Shown: positions 32,573-41,857 of the stretch, piece by piece
Numbering within the stretch: position 1 is the first letter of the stretch
Layout: the number at the start of each line of letters is the position of its first letter
Origin: Muribaculaceae bacterium
GTDB taxonomy: Bacteria > Bacteroidota > Bacteroidia > Bacteroidales > Muribaculaceae
Direction: 5' to 3'
Length of the DNA stretch: 64,000 nucleotides
NCBI GenBank assembly: GCA_022509085.1
Contig: JAFLTW010000004.1
Span: forward strand, 124,001-188,000
Translations under genes and position numbers: made by a program
Notes under the pieces: generated by a model
Told to the model about the DNA's origin: nothing
Databases searched by the model: none
Seen by the model: the letters and a program-made list of their open reading frames with translations, nothing else

Positions 32573-35500
32573 TAGATAGTGGAATTAATAATGAGGAACT
32601 TAAGAAAGCTCCTTTATATGAATTTGTAATATCTGATCGTAATATTTATCGGGCAATCTATGCTCTAGAATCATATATTGACGAGCTCTATCTTTTAAAT
32701 ACTGTTGCAAACATAGATGATGAGAGTAAATCCGGAAATACTAATAGTTTGCTATATAATAAGAGCGATTTGGAGTTATATTACATTCTTCATGACAAAT
32801 ATAACTGGGATTTAATTAAAGAGGTTATAAATGTATGTAAAAATAGACTTAAAGATATAATTATCAAGCCGGATGAATATTTTGAAACTTCAGTTTTCTT
32901 CGCTATAAAGAAGTATGATGATGAAAAAGACAAGGTAAAATTCAGGCCATTACATACGGCTACCCTTATAGATCAGATCTGTATGGTTGCCATGCTCCAA
33001 ATCTTAATGTTTGAAGATAGTGATGAAATGGAGGAGAGTGCCACACCTCGGCGCTTCCCTTCTGATCTGTTAAAATCGATTCCAGATAATTTCTATGGTA
33101 ACCGTGGTTCACTAAAATTGGAACGCATATATGAAAGATGGGCGCCTAATTATCAGGCCTATAACCGTAAGATTGTAGAATCATGCGACAAATATAGCAG
33201 GAGCCATAAATATGAATACGAAGTGTCGCTTGATATAAAAGAGTTTTTTCCTTCGGTTTCTCCTTTTTACTTATTTGTCAAGATTTGCGATATTTTAAAG
33301 GAAAGATATCGAAGAAACATAAAGGAAAATATAAATTCGCGACAATCCCTTAATGAGGATATTTATAATCTGAATTTTAGTATAATTAAAAGAATCACAG
33401 CAAAACTGTTGTTCCTTAAAATTAAGGATAGCGACACAATTCTTGATCCTGAACTTGAATATTACAATGTAGGGGATAGTTATTTGGAAGAAATTAAAAA
33501 TCGTGATACGTTTTTTGCCAAAGGAATAGCTCAGGGTCTTCCTCAGTCATATTTTTTTGGTAATCTTTGTATGACAGATATCCGTAGGAATATTATGGGC
33601 GATAACATGTTCAAGGGAAAGGATTATTTCTATGTGGATGATTCTGTCATATATGTCAGGAGCTCTGAAGAGAATTTAAAAATAAATTTTGATGATAAGA
33701 TTAAAGCTCTTAATAATGAATTAAAGGATTTAACCTCTCTTGAGGAAATGAATAATCGGTGGGTATCTGTAGTTAAAGACAAATGTAATAATTCTTTGCC
33801 AGACGACTTGAAAGAATACAGTGTAACCGCTGTAGATTTTCATATGCTACTTAAAGATTCTTATAAAATTGAGTTTCATAAGGAAGGGAAAAGTAAGATT
33901 CAGACTATAGATGAAGCTAATCAAGAAATAAAGTCCATGGGAGGGTTAGGACGTAATGCTTCAGGCACGAATTCATTCCTTAAGGATGGTGATGATAGAC
34001 GTATCTCAAGGGATAAAATGAATGCCTTGAATGAATTTGCTTGGTATACTATTAATCAGTTAGAATCTGAACACCCGAAGAAAGAGAAGAATGGGAATAA
34101 AGAAGGGATTAAGAATGATACTGATAAAAATGCACTTCAATTAAAAGTTTTTAAAAGGTTCCGTAAGATTTTCTTATCTCGAAATTTATGGATGGATACT
34201 ATGGATTCCGGTAAGATAAATAACGATCTTGAGGAATGGTTTCTAAAACTATTGAGCCCCGAGGGATTGGAATTTAGAAATAAAGTTCCTTCCCTGAATA
34301 AATTGAAGGAATATGATAAAGAACATCTTTCCAAAAAAAATGTTTCCTCGCAAGAAAAGTTTGACAGGGACCGAAAAATTTTGTGGTTTAAAATTACAGA
34401 CAAAGAGTCATTTAGAGCCGAGGCAGTCCAGCTATTAAAGTGTAGTTCTCTCAATCAGGCGAATGAACTTAAAGATAAGATACAGCAATTTGAAGAAAAT
34501 TTTTCCGGTGTAGGTGAAATTTCATATTCCCATCTCTATTTTCATAAATATTTAGAGGGGGTGATAGAGGAACGGAATTTAACCGGGAATCGATATGAAA
34601 GTCTTTATAAAGGTATACAAAATAATTTTCCTGCAGCTGTCAATATAGACACAGCAAAGGCAATAGATATATTACGGAAGTATATTCCAAAAGAATTCCC
34701 ATTTATATTTTCGTCTGACAATGAGTATGAGGAAAAAACTGAAAAAAATACTGAAGAAAATACTAAGGGAAAAACTGAAAAAAATACTGAGGAAAATAAT
34801 GACCGAAGCTCCTTATTATTTGGGGGACGAAATTATATCAATTTCGTTAATAAAGTATCTGATGAATTCAAGCGTAGAATTCTGAATGCATATTTTTCTG
34901 TATTGATAGGGGTCAATCCATCTGAGGAGGTGCCTTTTGTCAAGACAAAGGGTGGTAGCATTGATTATGCAGCTTTCCGAATTCTGATATGGCTTCGGAA
35001 TCCTAATTTTGATTTTAATGATTTTTGGCACTTTCTCTCTAAAATTGAATCTCATGCGCTTCCGGAAAGAATGATTGTTGATAACGGTCTTCCGGAAGTA
35101 GTAAAAATATTTGTAAGTCAAGTTGTAGATCCGAAGAAAATTGACAATCTTATCGTCACTCATCGGATTGTGAAAGGATTATGGCAGAATGGATCAAAGT
35201 TCCTGAACTCCTATACACTGCATAATGAGGAACATGCTGTGAAGTTGATAAAACTCTCAATGGATATTGTTCGTCGTATAGATTACTTCCAGTTAAAGCG
35301 ACTTGATTATTACATACTCTTTCTTGCCTGCTATCTCCATGATATCAGCATGGTTATTCATCCTGATCTACAGCGTTTCTGTCATACGGAAGAAGGGAAC
35401 CTGGAAATAATGGGTAAATATCTTAAGGAAATGAAAAATGAAATAAGTAAATGGGATAATTTAGTAGCTCGAAAAATCATTTCGAATGATTTGGTTAATT

Positions 35501-36372
35501 TCTGGAAATCCTTCGGGGGTAAAATGATTGAAATATTTCAGGGAATATATGAATTCTTTGAATCTGATATTAGGTCAAAACATCCTAAAGAGAGTGCTCT
35601 TTTTATAAAAAATAAACGTCATGATCTTTTCCAATATTTGGAAGAAACGATAGTCGAAGCAGTGGCGAAAGCAGGTGAAGATCATGGTAAGGATATTTAT
35701 AATATTTATGATATCCGTTCTTCCGCTAAAGAAGATGTTGTCAGTTCGAAGTATATTTCTATTCTATTACGTATGGCAGACTTGATGGATGTCTCAAATG
35801 ACCGGATAAACTACCATCTCCTTAATGAGAATGTAAGTCATTTATCTGCAGACTCAAAATTTCATTGGATTTCACACCTCATAACCGATGAAATTACTCT
35901 AATACCAAATTATGAAATAGATACCCATACAATCATAGACAACACAGGAAAGGAAAACACAAGGTATTTCATTAGGGAGACCCTTAGATTCTATCTTATT
36001 CTTAACATGAAAAGTTTAGAACCATTGGAAAGACATGAAAATCAGGGATGTGCATATTGGTGTCCTGTTGAGTATAATAACGAATCAGTGCCAGATAGAT
36101 ATAAAGATTTCGAAGGGATAACTCTTCGTTTTCAAGATAAGCCATGTCAAGAAACTTCATGTCCCATGGTTTGCCGGTGGATGCATAATAAGCATAAGTG
36201 GTTGTTCCCGGAGTTGGCAAGGCTTCAAAAATATCTTAACACTGTTAACTATGAACCATTCAAAACGGAGATTGAGGTCAATATTTTGTTTAAGGATTTT
36301 TCAGATATTAACCTCAAGCCTTCACTATTCGATGATGTAAGACGTTATTTAAAAAAAGAGCACAATGAGTAG
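32569..36372 (+). CDS. Reverse transcriptase fused to an HD domain
   Basis: A 1267-residue protein. RT motifs are clear: motif A VSLDIKEFFPSVSP (Asp222), motif B GIAQGLPQSYFFGN (Gln322), motif C YVDD (355-358) with the two catalytic Asp, and an EFHKEGKSK segment beyond. Long N-terminal and palm insertions resemble the Abi/UG (unknown-group) RTs of defence systems rather than retrons or group II introns; no maturase or endonuclease domain is seen. After a Lys/Glu/Thr-rich linker (about 721-745) comes a C-terminal HD-type metal phosphohydrolase: HNEEH (885-889) and YLHD (His924-Asp925). A five-Cys cluster lies near residues 1160-1205. AT-rich composition suggests horizontal transfer. It overlaps both neighbours. 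Confidence 0.9.
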   Translation: MIDSGINNEELKKAPLYEFVISDRNIYRAIYALESYIDELYLLNTVANIDDESKSGNTNSLLYNKSDLELYYILHDKYNWDLIKEVINVCKNRLKDIIIKPDEYFETSVFFAIKKYDDEKDKVKFRPLHTATLIDQICMVAMLQILMFEDSDEMEESATPRRFPSDLLKSIPDNFYGNRGSLKLERIYERWAPNYQAYNRKIVESCDKYSRSHKYEYEVSLDIKEFFPSVSPFYLFVKICDILKERYRRNIKENINSRQSLNEDIYNLNFSIIKRITAKLLFLKIKDSDTILDPELEYYNVGDSYLEEIKNRDTFFAKGIAQGLPQSYFFGNLCMTDIRRNIMGDNMFKGKDYFYVDDSVIYVRSSEENLKINFDDKIKALNNELKDLTSLEEMNNRWVSVVKDKCNNSLPDDLKEYSVTAVDFHMLLKDSYKIEFHKEGKSKIQTIDEANQEIKSMGGLGRNASGTNSFLKDGDDRRISRDKMNALNEFAWYTINQLESEHPKKEKNGNKEGIKNDTDKNALQLKVFKRFRKIFLSRNLWMDTMDSGKINNDLEEWFLKLLSPEGLEFRNKVPSLNKLKEYDKEHLSKKNVSSQEKFDRDRKILWFKITDKESFRAEAVQLLKCSSLNQANELKDKIQQFEENFSGVGEISYSHLYFHKYLEGVIEERNLTGNRYESLYKGIQNNFPAAVNIDTAKAIDILRKYIPKEFPFIFSSDNEYEEKTEKNTEENTKGKTEKNTEENNDRSSLLFGGRNYINFVNKVSDEFKRRILNAYFSVLIGVNPSEEVPFVKTKGGSIDYAAFRILIWLRNPNFDFNDFWHFLSKIESHALPERMIVDNGLPEVVKIFVSQVVDPKKIDNLIVTHRIVKGLWQNGSKFLNSYTLHNEEHAVKLIKLSMDIVRRIDYFQLKRLDYYILFLACYLHDISMVIHPDLQRFCHTEEGNLEIMGKYLKEMKNEISKWDNLVARKIISNDLVNFWKSFGGKMIEIFQGIYEFFESDIRSKHPKESALFIKNKRHDLFQYLEETIVEAVAKAGEDHGKDIYNIYDIRSSAKEDVVSSKYISILLRMADLMDVSNDRINYHLLNENVSHLSADSKFHWISHLITDEITLIPNYEIDTHTIIDNTGKENTRYFIRETLRFYLILNMKSLEPLERHENQGCAYWCPVEYNNESVPDRYKDFEGITLRFQDKPCQETSCPMVCRWMHNKHKWLFPELARLQKYLNTVNYEPFKTEIEVNILFKDFSDINLKPSLFDDVRRYLKKEHNE

Positions 36373-37084
36373 TAAACATAACTTTATAATACATCGCTTC
36401 GAAGAATTTTACAGGATAATTGAAGTTTTGACCGAGGGGTTTGTACCAAATTATCATGCTGAAGATCTCAGACTTTTAAAAGATCCTACGGATGTTATGT
36501 TTATTGGAGTGCCTATGATTTCCTTCGGGGATATTGAAGATACTGACATTTCAGAATTTATGAAAAATGCAGATCCGGATTACGGTAAATATGCCATTCT
36601 GATGAAGAAGGAATGGGCGTTACGACAACGATGGATGAGTCCCGTATGGTATATTACCGATGATATGTTGAATCCGATAAATAGAAATTGTAAGGCCTTA
36701 TTGGAGTCTGGGATAGTCGGATACTGTAAAAAATATACTTCTGAATGGATGGGAAATCCATATAATAATTATGCTGAACGAGAATGGAGGTATACGGTAC
36801 CAATTACAGAAGTTAAATGGATTCACACAAAAAAGGCTTACGATAAATGGCGCAAATACCCCCTTCTGACAAAGCGACCAGCTCCAACTGAAGAACTCGA
36901 AAAATATACTTTAAAATTCGATATTGAGGACATAGAAGGGATTCTCGTTTCTAATAAAAAAGAACAGGAGGAGATCCGTCGATTCCTCAATTCAATAAAG
37001 TATTTTTCAGGTACAAAAAGACATCTATCACCTAGGGAAATAGATAAACTTTCAGATTTAGTGATAGTAATTGAGGATCATTGA
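36365..37084 (+). CDS. AbiGi-like abortive-infection protein
   Basis: A 239-residue protein that fits, from memory, the Pfam family of putative abortive-infection antitoxin AbiGi: an N-terminal FIIHRFEEFYRII helix, MISFGDI (52-57), YGKYAILMKKEWA (73-85), SPVWYI, then YNNYAEREWRY. In lactococcal AbiG the partner is AbiGii; no AbiGii-like gene is present here and the partner position is held by the RT-HD protein. It overlaps the RT gene by 8 bases. I infer a control or effector role in the RT unit. No membrane segment or signal peptide. Confidence 0.72.
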   Translation: MSSKHNFIIHRFEEFYRIIEVLTEGFVPNYHAEDLRLLKDPTDVMFIGVPMISFGDIEDTDISEFMKNADPDYGKYAILMKKEWALRQRWMSPVWYITDDMLNPINRNCKALLESGIVGYCKKYTSEWMGNPYNNYAEREWRYTVPITEVKWIHTKKAYDKWRKYPLLTKRPAPTEELEKYTLKFDIEDIEGILVSNKKEQEEIRRFLNSIKYFSGTKRHLSPREIDKLSDLVIVIEDH

Positions 37085-37480
37085 TTTTATCTACTGAAAA
37101 ATATCAAATGAATACTGAACGTCCATATATTTATCCTATGATACTTCTATCTCCTTTATGATAAAAAATAGTTTTTATAGTCTTTTCTTCTATATAAATT
37201 CTCCATTTTAGGATAGAATTAGAAAGGACTTTTGATAGTCGTATTATGGTTAGTTAAAAATTATCCGAAAAAATTTTATCTTTGAAGTTATTTATTACTA
37301 ATCTGCGATTTTTACAATTTAATCCTGTTAAAAAAGGTAGTTTATGTTTCTCATATTTAGGGAGTAGATTAAAATTTTATACAAAAAAACTGATTTTTGG
37401 AGAGGAGTGGGTAACCAGTGGGTAGCCGATTTCTTGCAATATAAGGTTATTTTGACATTTTCTCCCCTAAAAATGGGTAA
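37085..37480. other. AT-rich stretch without a gene, right edge of the island
   Basis: No credible ORF. It holds a tandem GTGGGTAACCA / GTGGGTAGCCG (37407-37428). The sequence could harbour a non-coding RNA for the adjacent RT, but I see no strong structure. Confidence 0.4.
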
Positions 37481-37508
37481 AAATCCACCTGAAATTTCAG
37501 GTGGATTT
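37481..37508. terminator. Perfect 28-base palindromic terminator
   Basis: AAATCCACCTGAAA and TTTCAGGTGGATTT are exact reverse complements (37481-37494, 37495-37508). It separates the plus-strand RT unit from the minus-strand DUF2795 gene and works in both directions. Confidence 0.85.
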
Positions 37509-37555
37509 AAGCATAACTATTTGAATATCAATTAGTTTAATTGGATTTGAGACTC

Positions 37556-37777
37556 CTAATACTCATCCTCGTTGAAGAAGAAGTCGTCTTTGGAGGGGTA
37601 GTCGGGCCAGATGTCTTCGATGGATTCGTAGGTGTCGCCCTCGTCTTCTATCTCCTGAAGGTTCTCGATTACCTCCATCGGGGCGCCCGAGCGCATGGCG
37701 TAGTCTATGAGTTCGTCTTTGGTTGCGGGCCACGGTGCATCCTCAAGCTTGGATGCCAATTCTAATGTCCAATACAT
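37556..37777 (-). CDS. DUF2795 domain protein
   Basis: A 73-residue acidic protein: WPATKDELIDYAMRSGAP then EVIENLQEIEDEGDTYESIE and IWPDYPSKDDFFFNEDEY. This pattern is the DUF2795 family, short and strongly conserved in Bacteroidota. The helical N-terminal half (DELIDYAMRSGAP) resembles domains in larger regulators. Its cellular role is not established. High conservation marks a return to core genome. Single gene; a terminator lies 48 bases beyond the stop. Confidence 0.88.
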   Translation of the reverse strand: MYWTLELASKLEDAPWPATKDELIDYAMRSGAPMEVIENLQEIEDEGDTYESIEDIWPDYPSKDDFFFNEDEY

Positions 37778-37884
37778 AGTCGTAAATGTGTTTTTATCCG
37801 TTTTTTCTTATTCTTTAACGCAAGAACCCTCAAAATAGTTTAGTTCTCGCTTAATAGTTTACTCGATTGATATCTTTGCTGCCG

Positions 37885-38436
37885 TCAGGGTTTCCATACC
37901 ACCTCGTCGATGCCGGCGATGAAGTTGAGATAGCGGGCGGCGATGAAGAGGTAGTCAGAGAGGCGGTTTACGTATCCGAGCACGGCGGGGTCAACGTAGC
38001 TGAGGCGCGACAGGGCCGTTATCTTACGCTCGGCGCGACGGCAAATGGTGCGCGCCATGTGGGCGCGACTGCTTTCCTCGCAGCCACCGGGCAAGACAAA
38101 CTGCCGGATTTTGGGCGTTCGTTCGTCAAGAGAGTCAATCCAGCCCTCCAGGACCTCGGTCTCAGCGTCCAGACCGGGCAGTGGTTTCTCCTCACCCTCC
38201 TTTACGGGGGTGGCCAGGTAGCTGCCAAGGTTAAACATCACGTTCTGTATGTGGCGTATCTCGCCGCGTATCTCGTCGGGACAGTCTTTTGACGAGGCAA
38301 GCAGCCCGAGCGCCGACGAGAGTTCGTCGATGTCGCCGTAGGCGTCGACCCGCGGGTGGTCTTTCGCCTCGCGCGAGCCGTCTACGAGCGACGTTGTGCC
38401 GGCATCGCCGGTGCGTGTGTAAAGCATGCTTTTCAT
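37885..38436 (-). CDS. PduO-type cob(I)alamin adenosyltransferase
   Basis: About 183 residues from MKSMLYTRTGDAGTTSL. The family start motif YTRTGD-GTT-L and the later RTICRRAERKITAL (ATP and corrinoid site) identify a PduO/MMAB-type enzyme that transfers the adenosyl group of ATP to cob(I)alamin, giving coenzyme B12. An in-frame ATG 5 codons earlier overlaps gldH; the shorter start lies one base after that stop, so I chose it. Last gene of a run with gldH, ricT and rny on the minus strand. Confidence 0.92.
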   Translation of the reverse strand: MKSMLYTRTGDAGTTSLVDGSREAKDHPRVDAYGDIDELSSALGLLASSKDCPDEIRGEIRHIQNVMFNLGSYLATPVKEGEEKPLPGLDAETEVLEGWIDSLDERTPKIRQFVLPGGCEESSRAHMARTICRRAERKITALSRLSYVDPAVLGYVNRLSDYLFIAARYLNFIAGIDEVVWKP

Positions 38437-38437
38437 A

Positions 38438-38908
38438 TTAGTTAAGTTCAAGGGTTATTGATATCAGTCCTTTTATATCTTCTGCTGTGGCCGGGTGGAG
38501 AGTCAGCGACCATCCGGGTTTCGGGGCATCGTGCAATGCTATGGTGTCTACCGACTCGAAAACGCCAAACCGCGCGTTGTTGGCCGTGCGCTGCTCCAGG
38601 GGAAGGAGTCGGATTGTCAGGGTGTCGAGAGTATAGGCTCCTGTGGCCCGTGACTCTGTCTCGGCCACCACGGGAAACTCCCTCAGCGGCGCGTCGGCGC
38701 CGTAACGGAGGCCGATGATGGCCTGCGAGGCGTTACCCCTGGCGAGCGACGCGGAATCGGGTGCGAACTCCAGCCGGGAGTCGCCGCTCCATCCCGTGGC
38801 AGGGAAACTGTAGGTGCGTGTCCAGAGGCATTGCTTCTTTCCGCATCCCGTGAGACCCGCCGTTGCGACGAGCGCCACGGCCAATGCCGGCATGATGCCA
38901 CTCTTCAT
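38438..38908 (-). CDS. gldH: Gliding-motility lipoprotein GldH
   Basis: About 156 residues from MKSGIMPALAVALV, with lipobox LTGC. An upstream in-frame start would add 23 basic residues before the signal peptide and overlap ricT. The mature protein has YSFPATGWSGDSRLEFAPDS, IGLRYGADAPLREFPVVAET and DTLTIRLLPL, the GldH pattern. GldH is found with type IX secretion/gliding components in flavobacteria but is also conserved in non-gliding Bacteroidales. Sits between ricT and the adenosyltransferase with short gaps. Confidence 0.82.
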   Translation of the reverse strand: MKSGIMPALAVALVATAGLTGCGKKQCLWTRTYSFPATGWSGDSRLEFAPDSASLARGNASQAIIGLRYGADAPLREFPVVAETESRATGAYTLDTLTIRLLPLEQRTANNARFGVFESVDTIALHDAPKPGWSLTLHPATAEDIKGLISITLELN

Positions 38909-38918
38909 AGGCCCGGTT

Positions 38919-40058
38919 CTACTCCTGTTTCGGGGGCGCATCGTCCCTTCCTTCCCGGTTTTTTTTCTGGCCGCCACGCTGGGCGCCGGAGCCCTGGACA
39001 GGGCGATTGCCGCCGCCCTTCTTTTTCTTTTTCTTCTTCTTTGCCTTGTCGAAGCGGGTGAGGGAGTCCTGGTCGGTGAGGTCGATGTATTCCTTCTTCT
39101 CCTCTACCGGAGCCTCCTCGCTGAGGGCAATCGGTTTGGCTCCCTCCTTGTTCATGCCGATGATGTCCATGGCGCGGCGTGCGGAGATGGTTACGAGGTT
39201 GGCGGCCTGTTTCTTGTCGGTAGAATAGGTTACCTTCTGCGCAAGCGTGTCGCTCTTGAAGAGGTAGAAGGTGCCGTCGGCGGTCTCGAGAGGCACGTCT
39301 TTCGGTGGCATTTTGGCCGCTGCTTCATAGTAGACGTCGGTCTCGAAGTTGAGGCAGCATTTGAGTTTGGCACACTGTCCGGCCAGTTTCTGGGGGTTCA
39401 TCGAGAGGTCTTGCAGCCGGGCGGCGCCGGTGCCTACGCTCACGAATCGGTTGAGCCATGTGGAGCAGCAGAGTGGCCGGCCGCATGGGCCGATGCCGCC
39501 GATGCGGCCCGCTTCCTGTCTGGCTCCGATCTGGCGCATCTCTATCCTTATCTTGAAGGCGTCGGCAAGCAGGCGTATGAGCTTGCGGAAGTCTACCCTC
39601 TCGTCGGCGATATAGTAGAATATGGCCTTTGTGCCGTCGCCCTGAAACTCCACGTCGCCGATCTTCATCTTGAGCTCGAGTTCGTCGGCGATGCGGCGTG
39701 AGCGTATCATGGTGTCGTGTTCGCGGGCCTTGGCTTCCTCGAATTTCTCGAGGTCTTCGGCGGTAGGCTTGCGGATAACCTTCTTCAGCTCGGCGTCCTT
39801 GTCAATGCCGCCCTTGCGCATCTGGAGCTTCACGAGGGGTCCGGTCATCGACACCTTGCCGATATCGTAGCCGGGAGCCGACTCCACCACCACCTGGTCG
39901 CCGATCTCGAGCGGCAGCCCGGCGGAGTTGCGGAAGAAGGCGGCGCGGGTGTTCTTAAACTGCACCTGCACGGCATCGCAGTCGCTCCCCACGTAGGTTA
40001 TGCCTTCCAGCCAGTTGGTGGCTTCGAGTTTGTCCCGAAGTTTCTTCTCGCAGTTCAT
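38919..40058 (-). CDS. ricT: PSP1/RicT-family regulatory protein
   Basis: A 379-residue protein of the PSP1 domain family (YaaT/RicT). VQVQFKNTRAAFFRN and GDQVVVESAPGYDIGKVSM begin the PSP1 domain; FYYIADERVDFRKLIRLLA and IGPCGRPLCCSTWL, CAKLKCCLNFE give the Cys positions that bind an Fe-S cluster in the Bacillus complex. There RicT works with RicA and RicF in RNA maturation by RNase Y. The gene for RNase Y lies just upstream here, 9 bases away, which supports that link. A basic Lys/Gly-rich tail ends the protein. Confidence 0.88.
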   Translation of the reverse strand: MNCEKKLRDKLEATNWLEGITYVGSDCDAVQVQFKNTRAAFFRNSAGLPLEIGDQVVVESAPGYDIGKVSMTGPLVKLQMRKGGIDKDAELKKVIRKPTAEDLEKFEEAKAREHDTMIRSRRIADELELKMKIGDVEFQGDGTKAIFYYIADERVDFRKLIRLLADAFKIRIEMRQIGARQEAGRIGGIGPCGRPLCCSTWLNRFVSVGTGAARLQDLSMNPQKLAGQCAKLKCCLNFETDVYYEAAAKMPPKDVPLETADGTFYLFKSDTLAQKVTYSTDKKQAANLVTISARRAMDIIGMNKEGAKPIALSEEAPVEEKKEYIDLTDQDSLTRFDKAKKKKKKKKGGGNRPVQGSGAQRGGQKKNREGRDDAPPKQE

Positions 40059-40067
40059 GGCCTCTGC

Positions 40068-41651
40068 TTATTTTGCGTAGGCCACGGCGCGGGTCTCGCG
40101 GATCACGGTGATCTTCACCTGTCCGGGGTAGGTCATCTCGTCCTGGATACGGCGGGCAATCTCCTGCGACAGCACTTCGGTCTCCTCGTCGGAAATCTTG
40201 TCGGTGCCTACAATCACACGCAGTTCCCTGCCGGCCTGGATGGCATAGGTCTTGAGCACGCCGGGATACGAGAGGGCGAGCTGCTCGAGGTCGTTGAGGC
40301 GTTTGATGTAGGCCTCCACAATCTCGCGGCGGGCGCCGGGACGGGCGCCGGAGATGGCGTCGCACACCTGCACAATCGGGGCCAGCAGACTCGTCTGCTC
40401 CACCTCGTCGTGGTGTGCGCCGATGGCGTTGCATATCTCGGGTTTCTCCTTAAACTTCTCTGCAAGCTTCATGCCGATGATGGCGTGCGGCAGTTCGGGT
40501 TCGTCGTCGGGCACCTTACCTATGTCGTGGAGCAGTCCGGCGCGGCGGGCCTTCTTAGGGTTGAGGCCGAGCTCGGATGCCATCACGGCGCAGAGGTTGG
40601 CCGTCTCGCGTGAGTGCTGCAGCAGGTTCTGGCCATAGCTGGAGCGGTATTTCATCTTGCCCACGAGGCGAATCAGCTCGGGGTGGAGTCCGTGGATGCC
40701 GAGGTCGATGGCCGTGCGTTTGCCGGTCTCCACTATCTCTTCCTCCACCTGCTTGCGCACCTTGGCCACCACTTCCTCGATCCTTGCGGGGTGGATTCGG
40801 CCGTCGGTCACGAGCTGATGGAGAGCCAGGCGTGCTATCTCGCGCCTTACGGGGTCGAAGCCTGAGAGCACTATGGCCTCGGGCGTGTCGTCTACGATAA
40901 TCTCGATGCCTGTGGCAGCCTCCAGGGCGCGGATGTTGCGTCCCTCGCGACCTATGATGCGTCCCTTGATCTCATCGTTGTCTATGTGGAACACTGTGAC
41001 GGAGTTTTCCACGGCCGTCTCCGTAGCCACGCGCTGTATCGACTGGATCACTATGCGCTTGGCCTCCTTGTTGGCGTTGATCTTGGCATCGTCCATAATG
41101 TCGTTGATGTAGCTTGCGGCTGCGGTGCGTGCCTCGGCCTTGAGGCTCTCTATGAGCTTATCCTTAGCCTCCTGGGCCGAGAGTCCCGAGATCTTCTCGA
41201 GTTCGGCTCTCGATTTCTTCTCGAGCTGGTCGAGCTGGGCCTCCTTCTCCCCGAGATGGAATTCGCGGCCCTCGAGCTGCTGCTCGCGTTCGGCGAGTTC
41301 CTTCTCGCGGTTGTCTATGCCGCGTTGGAGGGTGTCGAGTTCCTTCTTGCGGCGTGCCTGGTCGCCCTGCTGCTGGTTGAGCTGCATCTCGCGCTGCTTG
41401 GCGCGGGCCTCGGCTGTCTGCACCTTCTGGAGCCTGTGGTTTGCGTTGCGTTCGGCGTCGGCGATGATCCTCATCTCCTCCTCCTTGGCCTCGATCACCT
41501 TCTTCTCCTTGATCACCTCGGCCTCCTTGCGGGCTTCGTCTACTATGAGGTTAGCGCGCGACGACGCCGAGCTTTTGCTATAAAACGTAGCCACTATGAA
41601 GCCGATGATGGCTGCGGCCACTGCTATTACTATCCATATTACGGTTTCCAT
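40068..41651 (-). CDS. rny: Ribonuclease Y
   Basis: A 527-residue endoribonuclease that starts mRNA decay at the inner membrane. An N-terminal membrane helix ([20 protein letters not shown]) leads to a long charged coiled coil (about 30-200, rich in E/K/R/Q), a KH domain ([17 protein letters not shown]), and an HD domain with HSRETANL and LLHDIGK (about 374). Length and order match the family. It precedes ricT with a 9-base gap. The ATG gives the usual short periplasmic start. Confidence 0.97.
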   Translation of the reverse strand: METVIWIVIAVAAAIIGFIVATFYSKSSASSRANLIVDEARKEAEVIKEKKVIEAKEEEMRIIADAERNANHRLQKVQTAEARAKQREMQLNQQQGDQARRKKELDTLQRGIDNREKELAEREQQLEGREFHLGEKEAQLDQLEKKSRAELEKISGLSAQEAKDKLIESLKAEARTAAASYINDIMDDAKINANKEAKRIVIQSIQRVATETAVENSVTVFHIDNDEIKGRIIGREGRNIRALEAATGIEIIVDDTPEAIVLSGFDPVRREIARLALHQLVTDGRIHPARIEEVVAKVRKQVEEEIVETGKRTAIDLGIHGLHPELIRLVGKMKYRSSYGQNLLQHSRETANLCAVMASELGLNPKKARRAGLLHDIGKVPDDEPELPHAIIGMKLAEKFKEKPEICNAIGAHHDEVEQTSLLAPIVQVCDAISGARPGARREIVEAYIKRLNDLEQLALSYPGVLKTYAIQAGRELRVIVGTDKISDEETEVLSQEIARRIQDEMTYPGQVKITVIRETRAVAYAK

Positions 41652-41715
41652 ATCTCTGTGAGTCTAATTTATTGTCTTTATTATTGTTATTGTCTTGTTT
41701 GAGAGTTACCTACAG

Positions 41716-41850
41716 TTTTTTAAGTTATCAAAAATCACGTTCTCCCCCGCGGTGCCTTTCGGCTCCGGGGGCTCCATGGAAAGGAATATGGGCGGAATGG
41801 TGAAGTAAAGCCTGCCGTGAGTGTGGGGCAGCTGCTGTGCGCCACTATCT
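41716..41850 (-). ncRNA. Candidate structured RNA between zapA and rny, possibly 6S-like
   Basis: This segment can fold, on the minus strand, into a closing helix TCACG / CGTGA (41820-41816 with 41739-41735), a large internal region and an apical GC-rich hairpin (CCCCCG...CGGGGG with a GCC-GAAA-GGC tip). A long hairpin with a big central bulge is the shape of 6S RNA, and 6S genes often lie directly after zapA. Sequence identity to known 6S RNA cannot be judged by eye; it may be only a terminator region. Confidence 0.35.
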
Positions 41851-41857
41851 CACTCCC

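Noticed and set aside
32569..36372. Retron or group II intron RT
   Set aside because: No maturase/endonuclease domain or intron ends, the protein is far longer than retron RTs, and the neighbours are protein-coding without an obvious msr-msd.
37407..37428. Integration (att) site of the island
   Set aside because: The GTGGGTA tandem repeat at the right edge has no match that I can find at the left edge, and no integrase gene is in the window.
38919..40058. Plus-strand open frames opposite ricT
   Set aside because: Shadow frames; ricT has clear PSP1 and Cys motifs on the minus strand.
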